NCBI RefSeq assembly: GCF_904067045.1
Contig: NZ_CAJFDC010000010.1
Span: forward strand, 62,001 to 126,000
DNA from: Pseudomonas sp. FEN
GTDB taxonomy: Bacteria > Pseudomonadota > Gammaproteobacteria > Pseudomonadales > Pseudomonadaceae
Reading direction: 5' to 3'
DNA: 64,000 nt
The notes under the pieces are model-generated. The model made no database searches. It was given only the letters and a program-made list of their open reading frames with translations, and was not told the origin of the DNA. Positions 16,088 through 25,597 of this stretch are shown one piece after another; the first letter of the stretch is position 1; every line of letters begins with the position of its first letter. The position numbers and the translations under genes were made by a program.

Positions 16088-16912
16088 TTATTCTATTTTC
16101 TTGTATAACGCATTCCCGCAGCGAGCGCAGAAAGAGGCTTCCGGCTCGTGACTGTTTTTCCCGCAGACCGGGCAGTCGTGCTTGAGTGAATCGCCGCGCA
16201 TGGCGCTGGCCAGTTCCGCGGTGAAAATCCCGGTGGGCACGGCGATGATCGAGTAACCGGTGATCATCACCAGGGATGAAATCACCTGGCCCAGAACGGT
16301 CTTGGGCACGATGTCGCCATAGCCCACCGTGGTGAGGGTGACGATAGCCCAGTAGATCCCCTTGGGGATGCTGGTAAAGCCATGTTCCGGGCCTTCGACC
16401 ACGTACATCAGGGTGCCGAACACGGTCACCAGGGTGCAGACGCTGAGCAGGAACACCAGGATCTTCTGCTTGCTGCCGCGCAAGGCATCGAGCAGGTAAT
16501 GGGCCTGTTTCAGGTAGGGGCCGAGCTTGAGTACCCGGAAGATCCGCAGCATGCGGATGATACGGATGATCAGCAGGTATTGCGCGTCGCTGTAGTACAG
16601 CGCGAGGATCCCCGGGACGATGGCCAGCAGGTCCACCAGGCCGTAGAAACTGAAGGCGTAGCGTAGCGGCCTGGGCGAGCAGTACAGGCGCACCAGGTAC
16701 TCGATGGCGAAGATGAGGGTGAAGCCCCATTCGATATAGGCCAGGACATCGGCGAAGTTCTGATGGACGCTCTCGATGCTGTCGAGGATCACGATCACCA
16801 GGCTGGCGAGGATGATCAGCAGGAGGATTTTGTCGAAGCGTCTGCCGGCGACGGTGTCGGTTTGGAAAACCATGACGTAGAGCCGTTGGCGCCAGTCGTT
16901 GTTGCTGTTCAT
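16088..16912 (-). CDS. Voltage-gated-type potassium channel with C-terminal zinc ribbon
   Basis: A 274-aa channel subunit of the six-helix type. The S4 segment carries regularly spaced arginines (RIIRMLRIFRVLKL), and the selectivity filter is TLTTVGYGD. The C-terminal 35 residues contain CPVCGK and CARCG, a small zinc ribbon in place of the usual regulatory domain. The ATG at 16912 (MNSNNDWRQRL) is preferred over longer in-frame starts because the upstream part overlaps a REP element. Confidence 0.88.
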   Translation of the reverse strand: MNSNNDWRQRLYVMVFQTDTVAGRRFDKILLLIILASLVIVILDSIESVHQNFADVLAYIEWGFTLIFAIEYLVRLYCSPRPLRYAFSFYGLVDLLAIVPGILALYYSDAQYLLIIRIIRMLRIFRVLKLGPYLKQAHYLLDALRGSKQKILVFLLSVCTLVTVFGTLMYVVEGPEHGFTSIPKGIYWAIVTLTTVGYGDIVPKTVLGQVISSLVMITGYSIIAVPTGIFTAELASAMRGDSLKHDCPVCGKNSHEPEASFCARCGNALYKKIE

Positions 16913-17009
16913 GAGGTGTTGCCCAAGCGGTCGATACGGGAAGCGTGGGGGATTGCCGAGCAATGCGCAAGCCAGCGGGCGTCGCGCGTTACAACCGGAC
17001 ACGATCCTT

Positions 17010-17093
17010 TGTAGGCGCCGGCTTGCCGGCGATAAGGCCAGTGAGGCATGCAATGTCCGTGCGGACGCCATCGCCAGCAAGCTGGCTCCTACA
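17010..17093. repeat. REP pair (inverted)
   Basis: TGTAGGCGCCGGCTTGCCGG on the left is inverted relative to the unit CATCGCCAGCAAGCTGG, which ends in CTCCTACA on the right. It lies between glxR and the channel gene, both on the minus strand. Confidence 0.8.
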
Positions 17094-17136
17094 GTTGAGC
17101 GTGTCCAGCCCAAATCGACCGGTAAGGGGTTGTGCC

Positions 17137-18027
17137 CTAGCGCTCGCGAATCGAAAAATTCGCCATGTGTTCCAGGCCCTTGATCAGCGCCGAATGATCC
17201 CACTGGCTGCCGCCGATGGCCGCGCAAGTGCTGAATACCTGTTGGGCATTGGCGGTATTCGGCAGGTTGATATTCAGTTCGCGGGCACCGGCCAGGGCCA
17301 GGTTCAGGTCCTTCTGGTGCAGGCTGATACGGAAGCCCGGATCGAAGGTGCCCTTGATCATGCGCTCGCCATGCACTTCGAGGATTTTCGACGAGGCAAA
17401 GCCGCCCATCAGTGCTTCACGGACCTTGGCCGGGTCGGCGCCGTTCTTCGCGGCGAACAACAAGGCCTCGGCCACCGCCTGGATATTCAGGGCGACGATG
17501 ATCTGGTTGGCCACCTTGGCGGTCTGGCCGTCACCGTTGCCGCCCACCAGGGTGATGTTCCCGCCCATGTGCTGGAACAGTGGCAGGGCGCGGGCGAAGG
17601 CCTGGGCGTCGCCGCCGACCATGATACTCAGGGTCGCGGCCTTGGCCCCGACTTCACCGCCGGACACCGGGGCGTCGAGGTACTGCGCGCCGGTTTCATT
17701 GAGACGGGCCGCGAATGCCTTGGTGGCGGTGGGGGAGATCGAGCTCATGTCGATGACGATTTTGCCCGGGCCGATGCCAGCGGCTATCCCGTCGGTACGG
17801 AACAGTACGTCCTCGACCTGCGGGGTGTCCGGCAGCATGACGATGATGAATTCGGCTTCCTGGGCGACTTCCTTCGGGTTCGCCAGGGCAATGGCCCCGG
17901 CGCTGACCAGATCGAGCGGAGCGGCGTCGTGGTGATTGGACAGGAACAGGCTGTGACCTGCCTTTTGCAGATTGGCGGCCATGGGGTGGCCCATGATGCC
18001 GGTGCCGATAAAACCGATTTTAGCCAT
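17137..18027 (-). CDS. glxR: Tartronate semialdehyde reductase (2-hydroxy-3-oxopropionate reductase)
   Basis: A 296-aa beta-hydroxyacid dehydrogenase that reduces tartronate semialdehyde to glycerate. It shows the dinucleotide fold GFIGTGIMGHPMA, the substrate motif DAPVSGGEVGAKAATL, and the catalytic Lys in GQTAKVANQ. It is third in a gcl-hyi-glxR operon that turns glyoxylate into glycerate. No glycerate kinase gene follows; the next gene downstream is the ion channel. Confidence 0.93.
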   Translation of the reverse strand: MAKIGFIGTGIMGHPMAANLQKAGHSLFLSNHHDAAPLDLVSAGAIALANPKEVAQEAEFIIVMLPDTPQVEDVLFRTDGIAAGIGPGKIVIDMSSISPTATKAFAARLNETGAQYLDAPVSGGEVGAKAATLSIMVGGDAQAFARALPLFQHMGGNITLVGGNGDGQTAKVANQIIVALNIQAVAEALLFAAKNGADPAKVREALMGGFASSKILEVHGERMIKGTFDPGFRISLHQKDLNLALAGARELNINLPNTANAQQVFSTCAAIGGSQWDHSALIKGLEHMANFSIRER

Positions 18028-18045
18028 GACCAGGTCCTCTTTTTC

Positions 18046-18828
18046 TTATATCGCGTTATGGGTTTGCAACCAGCCCAGCCCGGCGTCGGTGCTGGTCAGC
18101 GGCTTGTACTCGCAGCCGACCCAGCCCTGGTAACCGATGCGGTCCAGATGTTCGAACAGGAACCGGTAGTTGATTTCCCCAGTCCCCGGCTCATGCCGCC
18201 CGGGGTTGTCGGCCAGTTGCACATGGTTGATCGCGGCCAGGTGTGCGGACAGGGTCCGCGCCAGGTCACCCTCCATGATCTGCATGTGGTAGATGTCGTA
18301 TTGCAGGAATAGGTTGGCGCTGCCCACCTGCTGGCGAATCGACAGGGCCTGGGCCGTGGTGTTCAGGTAGAAACCGGGAATGTCGCGGGTGTTGATCGCC
18401 TCCATCACCAAGCGGATACCGAGCGCTTCCAGCTTTCCGGCGGCGTACCTGAGATTGTCGACGAAGGTCTGTTCCAGAAAGGCCGCGTCGAAGCCTTCGG
18501 GGCGGATGCCGGCCAGGCAGTTGATCTGGGTATTACCCAACACCTGGGCATAGGCGATGGCCAGGTCGACTCCGGCGCGGAACTCCTCGACCCGGTCCGG
18601 ATGGCAGGCAATTCCGCGCTCACCCTTGGCCCAGTCGCCAGCTGGCAGGTTGAACAACACCTGGGTCAGGCCGTGGGCGTCGAGTTGCGCCTTGATCTCG
18701 ACCGAGCTGAAGTCATACGGGAACAGGTATTCCACACCGCTGAAACCGGCATCGGCGGCGGCCTTGAAGCGGGTCAGGAAGTCCTGTTCGGTGAACAGCA
18801 TGGACAGGTTGGCGGCAAAGCGTGGCAT
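18046..18828 (-). CDS. hyi: Hydroxypyruvate isomerase
   Basis: A 260-aa TIM-barrel isomerase of the AP-endonuclease-2 superfamily. It starts MPRFAANLSMLFTE, typical of Hyi, and holds the metal-site segments VMEAIN, QYDIYHMQ and GCEYKP. It interconverts hydroxypyruvate and tartronate semialdehyde. The ATG at 18828 follows GGAGCC; longer in-frame starts run into the intergenic hairpin. Confidence 0.93.
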   Translation of the reverse strand: MPRFAANLSMLFTEQDFLTRFKAAADAGFSGVEYLFPYDFSSVEIKAQLDAHGLTQVLFNLPAGDWAKGERGIACHPDRVEEFRAGVDLAIAYAQVLGNTQINCLAGIRPEGFDAAFLEQTFVDNLRYAAGKLEALGIRLVMEAINTRDIPGFYLNTTAQALSIRQQVGSANLFLQYDIYHMQIMEGDLARTLSAHLAAINHVQLADNPGRHEPGTGEINYRFLFEHLDRIGYQGWVGCEYKPLTSTDAGLGWLQTHNAI

Positions 18829-18885
18829 GGGGGGCTCCTTGCGGATGGATGCGAAGCGTTTGAACCGGCTGCAGGCGCCGCGATA

Positions 18886-18913
18886 GTGCTGGCGGAACCG
18901 AGAGCGCCAGCAC
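18886..18913 (-). other. Hairpin between gcl and hyi
   Basis: A perfect 9-bp inverted repeat, GTGCTGGCG/CGCCAGCAC, with a 10-base loop in the spacer between gcl and hyi. There is no T run, so it is more likely an mRNA-stability or attenuating structure than a terminator. Confidence 0.5.
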
Positions 18914-18941
18914 CTGGCGGTGGTGTTGCTGCCGGGGTGGA

Positions 18942-20717
18942 TCAGTCGAGCAGCGAAATCGCCGTCGGTGCATCGTTGCCGACCAGCGCCAGGTCTTCGA
19001 ATTCGTTGATGGCGTTGATCTCGGTACCCATGGAGATATTGGTCACCCGTTCGAGGATGATCTCGACGATCACCGGCACCCGGAATGCCTCGATCAGCGC
19101 CTGGGCCCGGCGCAACGCGCCCTGGATCTGCCCCGGCTCGAACACTCGCAGGGCCTTGCACCCCAGGCCCTCGGCGACGGCCACGTGGTCCACGCCATAA
19201 CCGTTGAGCTCGGGCGCGTTGAGGTTGTCGAAGGACAATTGCACGCAGTAGTCCATGTCGAAGCCGCGCTGGGCCTGACGGATCAATCCCAGGTAGGCGT
19301 TGTTCACCACCACGTGGATGTACGGCAGCTTGAACTGCGCGCCCACCGCCAGTTCCTCGATCATGAACTGGAAGTCATAGTCGCCGGACAGGGCCACCAC
19401 CTTACGGCTCGGGTCGGCCTTGACCACCCCCAGCGCGGCCGGAATGGTCCAGCCCAGGGGGCCGGCCTGACCGCAGTTGATCCAGTGTCGTGGCTTGTAG
19501 ACGTGGAGGAACTGCGCGCCGGCAATCTGCGACAGGCCGATGGTGCTGACGTAGCAGGTGTCCTTGCCGAACACCTGGTTCATCTCTTCATAGACGCGCT
19601 GTGGCTTGACCGGCACGTTGTCGAAGTGGGTCTTGCGCTGCAGGCTGGCCTTGCGCTGCTGGCAATCCTCGAGCCAGGCGCTGCGATCCTTCAGCTTGCC
19701 GGCGGCCTGCCAGTCACGGGCCACTTCGATAAACATGTTCAGGGCCGCGGCGGCATCGGAAACGATGCCCAGGTCCGGGGTGAACACGCGACCGATCTGG
19801 GTCGGCTCGATGTCTACATGGATGAAGGTGCGACCTTCGGTGTAGACCTCCACGGAGCCGGTGTGGCGGTTGGCCCAGCGGTTGCCGATGCCCAGCACCG
19901 CATCGGATTTGAGCAGCGTGGCGTTGCCATAGCGGTGGGAGGTTTGCAGCCCGACCATGCCGGCCATCAGCGGGTGGTCGTCGGCGATCGTGCCCCAGCC
20001 CATCAGGGTCGGGATCACCGGAATGCCGGTCAGTTCGGCGAACTCCACCAACAACGCGCTGGCATCGGCATTGAGGATGCCGCCACCGGCCACCAACAAC
20101 GGGCGTTCGGCCTGGTCGAGCAGGGCCAGGGCCTTTTCGACCTGGATGCGGGTGGCGCCTGGCTTGGCCAATGGCAGCGGCTGGTAAGCATCGATATCGA
20201 ATTCGATCTGGGCCATCTGCACGTCGAACGGCAGGTCGATCAGTACCGGGCCGGGGCGGCCAGAGCGCATTTCATAAAAGGCTTTCTGGAAGGCGTAGGG
20301 CACCTGGCCGGGTTCGAGCACGGTGGTCGCCCACTTGGTCACCGGCTTGACGATGCTGGTGATATCCACGGCCTGGAAGTCTTCCTTGTGCAGCCGCGCC
20401 CGCGGTGCCTGGCCGGTGATGCAGAGGATCGCAATCGAATCGGCGCTGGCGCTATAGAGGCCGGTGACCATATCGGTGCCGGCCGGGCCCGAGGTGCCGA
20501 TGCACACGCCGATATTGCCGGCCTTGGCGCGGCTGTAGCCCTCGGCCATGTGCGAGGCGCCTTCGACATGACGAGCGAGGACGTGATCGATACCGCCTAG
20601 CTTTTGCAACGCGCTGTACAGCGGGTTGATCGCGGCACCGGGAATGCCGAAGGCGGTGTCCACCCCTTCGCGACGCATCACCAGGACGGCGGCTTCGATT
20701 GCTCTCATTTTGCTCAT
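18942..20717 (-). CDS. gcl: Glyoxylate carboligase
   Basis: A 591-aa thiamine-diphosphate enzyme joining two glyoxylates to tartronate semialdehyde and CO2. The ThDP-binding region [17 protein letters not shown] is present near residue 445, and FAD-family features are seen in the middle domain. As in known Gcl proteins, the position of the catalytic Glu of other ThDP enzymes is Val ([25 protein letters not shown] pattern). The start [13 protein letters not shown] at 20717 lies 26 bases downstream of a TTGTATACAA operator. It is the first gene of gcl-hyi-glxR. Confidence 0.95.
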   Translation of the reverse strand: MSKMRAIEAAVLVMRREGVDTAFGIPGAAINPLYSALQKLGGIDHVLARHVEGASHMAEGYSRAKAGNIGVCIGTSGPAGTDMVTGLYSASADSIAILCITGQAPRARLHKEDFQAVDITSIVKPVTKWATTVLEPGQVPYAFQKAFYEMRSGRPGPVLIDLPFDVQMAQIEFDIDAYQPLPLAKPGATRIQVEKALALLDQAERPLLVAGGGILNADASALLVEFAELTGIPVIPTLMGWGTIADDHPLMAGMVGLQTSHRYGNATLLKSDAVLGIGNRWANRHTGSVEVYTEGRTFIHVDIEPTQIGRVFTPDLGIVSDAAAALNMFIEVARDWQAAGKLKDRSAWLEDCQQRKASLQRKTHFDNVPVKPQRVYEEMNQVFGKDTCYVSTIGLSQIAGAQFLHVYKPRHWINCGQAGPLGWTIPAALGVVKADPSRKVVALSGDYDFQFMIEELAVGAQFKLPYIHVVVNNAYLGLIRQAQRGFDMDYCVQLSFDNLNAPELNGYGVDHVAVAEGLGCKALRVFEPGQIQGALRRAQALIEAFRVPVIVEIILERVTNISMGTEINAINEFEDLALVGNDAPTAISLLD

Positions 20718-20743
20718 TATTTTGTGCCTCTTGCGTTTTATAA

Positions 20744-20753
20744 TTGTATACAA
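20744..20753. promoter_or_regulatory. Palindromic operator TTGTATACAA, gcl side
   Basis: A perfect 10-bp palindrome 26 bases upstream of the gcl start. The same sequence recurs before the purine-degradation genes in this window. Confidence 0.7.
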
Positions 20754-20878
20754 GTTGCTCGGTTTCGAGTGTATTCACGCTGGGCCATACTGGTCAATGC
20801 CTTTTCTGGAATGATTTCAAAATCCGTTTCAGGGCTGTTTCTTGAACGGCTCAGTTATTATTAATGGGATTTACGGTA

Positions 20879-20894
20879 TTTTTGTATACAAAAA
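20879..20894. promoter_or_regulatory. Extended palindromic operator, glcG-like side
   Basis: TTTTTGTATACAAAAA is a perfect 16-bp palindrome with the same TTGTATACAA core. It lies about 90 bases before the GlcG-like gene in the gcl divergent promoter region. Confidence 0.7.
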
Positions 20895-20982
20895 TAATAG
20901 TTATTGTGCTCTATTTGTTTGGCGCGGAAGCTCCTGAAACGGAGCGCCAACGCTTCTTCCCTCACTCGATAAGGACGGCACC

Positions 20983-21423
20983 ATGAGCGTTTTAACCTTG
21001 AACATCGCCGTCAGCCTGACCAGCCAGGCGATTGCTGCCGGTCGGGCCATTTCGGCGGCGCCCCTGACCATTGCGGTGCTGGATGGCGGTGGGCACCTGG
21101 TCACGTTGCAGCGTGAGGACGGGGCGAGCCTGCTGCGTCCGCAGATCGCCATCGGCAAGGCCTGGGGGGCGATCGCCCTGGGCAAGGGCTCACGCTTGCT
21201 GGCGCTGGATGCGCAGCAGCGGCCAGCGTTCGTGGCGGCGTTGAACAGCCTGGGGCAGGGCAGCGTGGTACCGGCACCGGGTGGGGTGTTGATTCGCGAT
21301 CAGGCCGGGAAGGTGATCGGCGCCATTGGGATCACCGGCGATACTTCGGATATCGACGAGCAGTGTGCGATCAGTGCGGTCGAGGCATTGGGGTTGGTGG
21401 CGGATGCCGGGGTGTCAGTCTGA
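20983..21423 (+). CDS. GlcG/HbpS-family protein
   Basis: A 146-aa protein with the family pattern PLTIAVLDGGGHLVTLQRED and IRDQAGKVIGAIGITGDTS, covering the single GlcG/HbpS domain. These proteins often sit beside glycolate or glyoxylate genes; the biochemical role is not settled. It is divergent from gcl and shares its operator region. I infer a link to glyoxylate metabolism from position only. Confidence 0.8.
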   Translation: MSVLTLNIAVSLTSQAIAAGRAISAAPLTIAVLDGGGHLVTLQREDGASLLRPQIAIGKAWGAIALGKGSRLLALDAQQRPAFVAALNSLGQGSVVPAPGGVLIRDQAGKVIGAIGITGDTSDIDEQCAISAVEALGLVADAGVSV

Positions 21424-21446
21424 TTTTGGTTGTTTGGGCGGACGCT

Positions 21447-21538
21447 TTCGCGGGCAAGCTCCGCTCCCGCAGGTTCTCGGTCGCACGCAAAGTTGAGGTG
21501 CGACGCGAATTACTGCGGGAGCGGAGCTTGCCCGCGAA
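21447..21538. repeat. REP pair, perfect 26-bp inverted repeat
   Basis: Positions 21447-21472 and 21513-21538 are exact reverse complements with the core CGGGCAAGCTCCGCTCCCGC. This is a different REP type from the CTGGCTCCTAC units. It lies between convergent genes. Confidence 0.88.
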
Positions 21539-21552
21539 TGGCGCGCCGCGGT

Positions 21553-22161
21553 CTAGCGGTCCGGCTCGCAGCCCTTGAGCACCAGCCGCACGATGGTCTG
21601 TGCCGCCGCTTCATAGTCGACATCTTCCAGCTTGGCCTTGCCGGTGATCGAGGCAATCTGCCAGTCGAAGTCGGCATAGGTCTGGGTCGCGGCCCAGATG
21701 CTGAACATCAGGTGATGGGGATCGAGCGGGGCGATCAGGCCGCGGTCGATCCAGGTCTGGATGCAGGCGATATTGTGCCGGGCCTGGGCGTTGAGTTGTT
21801 CCACCTGCTCGGGACTCAGGTGTGGCGCGCCGTGCATGATTTCGCTGGCGAAAACCTTGGAGGCGAAAGGCAGGTCGCGGGAGATCCGGATCTTCGAGCG
21901 GATATAGCCGGCCAGCACTTCAGCGGGTACGCCCGCGGGGTTGAAGGGCGTCGAGGCCTGGAGGATCGGCTCGATGATGCTTTCCAGCACCTCGCGATAG
22001 AGGTTGTCCTTGGATTTGAAGTAGTAGTAGACGTTGGGCTTGGGCAGGCCGGCCTTGGCGGCGATATCGCTGGTCTTGGTGGCGGCGAAGCCCTTGTCGG
22101 CGAACTCTTCGCTGGCGGCGCGCAGAATCAGTTCTCGGTTGCGTTCGCGGATGGTGCTCAT
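21553..22161 (-). CDS. TetR-family regulator, RutR-like
   Basis: A 202-aa regulator with an N-terminal helix-turn-helix (TSDIAAKAGLPKPNVYYYF) and a ligand domain with LIAPLDPHHLMFSIWAATQ and YADFDWQIASITGKA, close to the YcdC/RutR type. RutR senses pyrimidines and controls nucleobase catabolism in E. coli. The ATG at 22161 is preferred to an earlier in-frame start. Its place between the gcl operon and puuD makes it a candidate regulator of nitrogen-base use. Whether it binds TTGTATACAA is unknown. Confidence 0.85.
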   Translation of the reverse strand: MSTIRERNRELILRAASEEFADKGFAATKTSDIAAKAGLPKPNVYYYFKSKDNLYREVLESIIEPILQASTPFNPAGVPAEVLAGYIRSKIRISRDLPFASKVFASEIMHGAPHLSPEQVEQLNAQARHNIACIQTWIDRGLIAPLDPHHLMFSIWAATQTYADFDWQIASITGKAKLEDVDYEAAAQTIVRLVLKGCEPDR

Positions 22162-22200
22162 AAACCAGGTTTTTCCTTGCCGGCCCGGGCGGTTGGGCAT

Positions 22201-22520
22201 GGTAGCACCGGGTTCGCGCAGCGCTCAAGAATGCCCCTTGCCCATGGGGCGTGGACAAATTGCCGGAGCGGCCAGTCAGGTCCTGGAGCCTTGCTCTGTC
22301 CCAGCGGCCGCCATCGCCAGCAAGCCAGCTCTGATAGATAAAAATATAAACTATTGATTTTTAATCTATTTTTCAGGATCGACCTGGCGCCCCAGCCAGT
22401 TCTTTGCGCGACAGCGCGCTACCGTGGCGGGGCATCTCCTACAGGCTGTGCATTCCCATGCACTGTCGGCATGCCCAACCCCGGTAGCTAGCAATAGCAG
22501 TACTCGATCCACCACCGGTC
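22201..22520. other. Intergenic region, no gene seen
   Basis: Between the TetR gene and puuD, both on the minus strand. It holds a half REP unit (CATCGCCAGCAAGCCAGCTC at about 22312) and an AT-rich stretch (22333-22375). No coding sequence or clear terminator was seen. Confidence 0.5.
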
Positions 22521-23864
22521 TCAGTTGGTCCGTGCTCCTTGGTTGATCCAGGCACCGATCAGATCACGCTCCTGTTGGGTCATCTGGGTGATGTTGCCCA
22601 GCGGCATGATCTGGCTGGCGACGGCCTGGGCCTGGATACGCGGGGCCAGTTGCTGGATCTGTTGCGCGGTATCGAAGATCACCCCTGCCGGTGCCGAGCT
22701 GAACAGCGGGCTGGTGGGCTGGGCCGAATGGCATACCGCGCAGCGCTCCTGGATCACGCTGTGCACCCTGTCGAAGCTGACGTCGGCGACCCTGGTTGTT
22801 GGCGTTGTCGCGGTTGGCGCTGGTGCTGGAGCGGTTGCCGCCGGGGTAACGGTGGGCGCCGTGGGGGGCGCTGGCACCGCTTCGGCTGGCTTGCCGCCCA
22901 ACGCGGTTTCCGGCAGCGGCTGGTACTCGATCTTCGCCGGTGCCTTGGCTTCCGGGGGCGCGCTCGGGGTCGACGCCGGGCCGGTGACATAAGCCAGGCA
23001 AATCATCCCCAGGGCTGCGACCGGCAAGGCCCAGGCGAACTTGTGGCTGTTGTGGCGGGTGTTGAAATAGTGCCGCACCAGCACCGCCAGTACCGCGATG
23101 CCGGCCAGGATCAGCCAGTTGTACGGGCTGCCATAGGTACTCGGGAAGTGGTTGCTGATCATGATGAACAGCACCGGCAGGGTGAAGTAGTTGTTGTGCC
23201 GCGAACGCAGCAGGCCCTTGGCCGGCAGCGCCGGATCCGGCGTGCGGTGTTCGGCGATGGCCGCCACCAGGGCGCGCTGGGCCGGCATGATGATGCGGAA
23301 CACGTTGCCAACCATGATGGTGCCGATGATCGCACCGACGTGCAGGTAGGCGCCGCGACCGCTGAACACCTTGCTGAAACCGTAGGCGGCGGCAATCAGC
23401 AGCACGAACAGGATGACGCCGAGCAGGGCCGGGCGCTTGCCCAGGGCCGAATCACAGAGCCAGTCGTAGACGAACCAGCCGGCAATCAGCGCGCCGATAC
23501 CGATGGCCACGCCCTCGGGGCCGCTCAGGCCGCTGCCGGGGGCCACCAGGTAGAGCATGGGGTTGGAATAGAACACCACGCACAGCAGCGCGACCCCCGA
23601 CAGCCAGGTGGAGTAGGCTTCCCATTTGAACCAGTGCAGGTTGTCCGGCATGGTCGGAGGGGCCAGTTTGTATTTTTCCAGGTGATAGATACCGCCGCCG
23701 TGGATCGCCCACAGGTCGCCCGCCAAACCGTCCTTGGGGTTGACCCGGTTGAGGTTGTTTTCCAGCCAGACGAAGTAGAATGACGCACCGATCCAGGCCA
23801 CGCCGGTGATCATGTGAATCCAGCGCACGCTCAGGTTCAGCCATTCCATCAGATGTGCTTGCAC
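22521..23864 (-). CDS. puuD: Membrane-bound urate oxidase PuuD with C-terminal cytochrome c
   Basis: A 447-aa protein. Residues about 1-300 form a multi-helix membrane domain with conserved histidines (VRWIHMITGVAWIG, GGIYHLEKYK), the PuuD urate-oxidizing domain. An Ala/Pro/Thr-rich linker follows, then a cytochrome c domain with CAVCH near residue 380. It converts urate to 5-hydroxyisourate. The haem site must be filled by the Ccm system encoded at the start of the window. The start is GTG with AGG eight bases upstream; an ATG five codons later is possible. Confidence 0.92.
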   Translation of the reverse strand: MQAHLMEWLNLSVRWIHMITGVAWIGASFYFVWLENNLNRVNPKDGLAGDLWAIHGGGIYHLEKYKLAPPTMPDNLHWFKWEAYSTWLSGVALLCVVFYSNPMLYLVAPGSGLSGPEGVAIGIGALIAGWFVYDWLCDSALGKRPALLGVILFVLLIAAAYGFSKVFSGRGAYLHVGAIIGTIMVGNVFRIIMPAQRALVAAIAEHRTPDPALPAKGLLRSRHNNYFTLPVLFIMISNHFPSTYGSPYNWLILAGIAVLAVLVRHYFNTRHNSHKFAWALPVAALGMICLAYVTGPASTPSAPPEAKAPAKIEYQPLPETALGGKPAEAVPAPPTAPTVTPAATAPAPAPTATTPTTRVADVSFDRVHSVIQERCAVCHSAQPTSPLFSSAPAGVIFDTAQQIQQLAPRIQAQAVASQIMPLGNITQMTQQERDLIGAWINQGARTN

Positions 23865-23883
23865 AGTCTTTACCTCTCGCCTG

Positions 23884-24420
23884 TCACTCTTTTTCGGGAG
23901 TGATCAGACCTTCTCTTATTGGTGGGGGGGCGAGGATCAGGCACTCATCCTCTTTGAAGAAATGCTCATCGCAGTTGTTGCCGGAGCCACTGCGATCAAC
24001 CACCAGGAAGTCATCCCGCTTTTCGATCGTCAGCACCGGGTGGTGCCAGACGCCGCGATGGTAATTGATGCCCTGCCTGCCATTGCTGACAAAGGCGCGG
24101 ACCAGACCTGATAGCGGTGCATCGCCAAGGGGCGCGACCACGATCAGAAAGGGGTTGCCGAGCAGCGGGATAAACGCCTGGCTGCCCAGCGGATGGCGCT
24201 CGAGCATGCGCACGGTCAAGGGCATTTCCAGCGCGTCGGCGCGGAAGATGCTGATGATCGCCTGATCGTCCGGCGTGGCGGTTTGCACCGTCGCCAGGCG
24301 ATGGAAGCGCTGGGTCGAACCGTTGTTGATCATGAAGTGATCGCTGCCGTCGGTTTCGATCACGTCACCGAAAGGGGCGAAGGCTTCTTTGCTCAGCGGT
24401 TCAATCGTCAGTGTGCGCAT
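23884..24420 (-). CDS. allA: Ureidoglycolate lyase
   Basis: A 178-aa cupin-fold enzyme that splits ureidoglycolate into glyoxylate and urea. Family segments seen are LTIEPLSKEAFAPFGDVIE, the ERHPLGSQAFIPL region and YHRGVWHHPV, which carries likely metal or substrate residues. It lies 19 bases upstream of puuD in the same direction and supplies glyoxylate for Gcl. Confidence 0.93.
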   Translation of the reverse strand: MRTLTIEPLSKEAFAPFGDVIETDGSDHFMINNGSTQRFHRLATVQTATPDDQAIISIFRADALEMPLTVRMLERHPLGSQAFIPLLGNPFLIVVAPLGDAPLSGLVRAFVSNGRQGINYHRGVWHHPVLTIEKRDDFLVVDRSGSGNNCDEHFFKEDECLILAPPPIREGLITPEKE

Positions 24421-24481
24421 GCGGGTCTTCTGTTCTCGAATTCGTGAATGGCCATGCCACTATCCTGTGGGCGTGGAGCCT

Positions 24482-24525
24482 TTGTGGGAGCTGAGTTTGT
24501 GTGGGGACTGAGTTTGCTCCCACAA
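24482..24525. repeat. Inverted repeat, short REP-like
   Basis: TTGTGGGAGC and GCTCCCACAA form a 10-bp inverted repeat, with a further partial GTGGGGACTGAGTTTG copy between them. It lies between alc and allA. Confidence 0.6.
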
Positions 24526-24540
24526 GGTTGTGCATTACCT

Positions 24541-25536
24541 TTATTTGGCAACCTTACCCAGTACCCGCAGGCGGCTTACGCCCCCATCCGGGAACACGTT
24601 CAGGCGGATATGGGTGATAGGCCCCAGCGCCTTGATCTGTTCGGCGAAGCTGTGTTCCTGGTGCATTTCCAGCTTCTGGCTGGGTAGCAGCTCGCGCCAG
24701 AACAGGCTTTGGGTCTCGATCTGGCTGTCGGTGCCGCCCTTGACGAAGGCGCCCTGGATCGAGCAACTGTCCGGGTAGTTGCCCTTGAAGTGCAAGGTGT
24801 CGACGATGATCTGCTCGACCACGCCCGGATGCCCCAGGGCGATGATTACCCAGTCATTGCCCGGGGTACGCCGCCGCGCGGTTTCCCAGCCGTCGCCCAT
24901 GTTGACGCCACGGCCCGGGTTGAGGATGTTGCTCATGCGCCCGAAATGTTCGTCCGAGCAGGCCAGGGCCCGGCCGCCATTGAGGGCGGAGGCCAGGTCG
25001 ACCTGTTCGTTGTCGCCCACCGCCGACCAGTCGCGGAACGGAATACCATGGACCCGCAAGCGTGCCACGCCACCGTCCGGATAGATGTTGAAACGCAGGT
25101 GGCTGAAGTGCTGCTCGTTGCTGATCTCGTGGTAGTGATGGCTGTTGCCTTGCAACTCGACAGCGGACAGCACTTCGACCCACTGGGTGTTTTCGTCCGG
25201 GTCGCCCTGGTTCAGGAAGCAGGCTTCCAGCGAGGCCGACGGTGGATAGTTGCCGGTGAAGAATGAGGTGTCGATGTCCACGCCCTTGATCGAACCGGGC
25301 ACGCCGAGGCGGATCACCGCGCTGTCGTAGCCTTCGAAACGCTTGCGGCGCGATTCCCAGCCGTCCATCCATTTGCCGTTGTCGTCGAACACGCCTTCCT
25401 TCCATACCGCCGGGGTCGGTTGGAACAGGCGGTTGGCGTCGGCGAACCAATCGTCGGTGACCGAGATGATCCTGGTACCCAGGCGCGCGTCGGCCAGGTT
25501 GACGAACTTCTCGAAAGGTGCGGCGTAAGCTTTCAT
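24541..25536 (-). CDS. alc: Allantoicase
   Basis: A 331-aa enzyme hydrolysing allantoate to ureidoglycolate and urea. It is built of two similar jelly-roll repeats: [22 protein letters not shown] in the first and [22 protein letters not shown] in the second. Each is followed by an FPDGG- or YPDGG-type motif with RLRV. It lies between uraD and allA in the purine operon. Confidence 0.95.
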   Translation of the reverse strand: MKAYAAPFEKFVNLADARLGTRIISVTDDWFADANRLFQPTPAVWKEGVFDDNGKWMDGWESRRKRFEGYDSAVIRLGVPGSIKGVDIDTSFFTGNYPPSASLEACFLNQGDPDENTQWVEVLSAVELQGNSHHYHEISNEQHFSHLRFNIYPDGGVARLRVHGIPFRDWSAVGDNEQVDLASALNGGRALACSDEHFGRMSNILNPGRGVNMGDGWETARRRTPGNDWVIIALGHPGVVEQIIVDTLHFKGNYPDSCSIQGAFVKGGTDSQIETQSLFWRELLPSQKLEMHQEHSFAEQIKALGPITHIRLNVFPDGGVSRLRVLGKVAK

Positions 25537-25597
25537 GCTTTTTGTCTGCCTTTTAATAAGTGGCTGGGGGGGGCTTGCCGGGTTCAGGCGCGGCTCG

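Noticed and set aside
21553..22161. TetR protein as proven regulator of the TTGTATACAA sites
   Set aside because: E. coli RutR binds a different palindrome; position alone does not establish the link, so it is kept as a candidate only.
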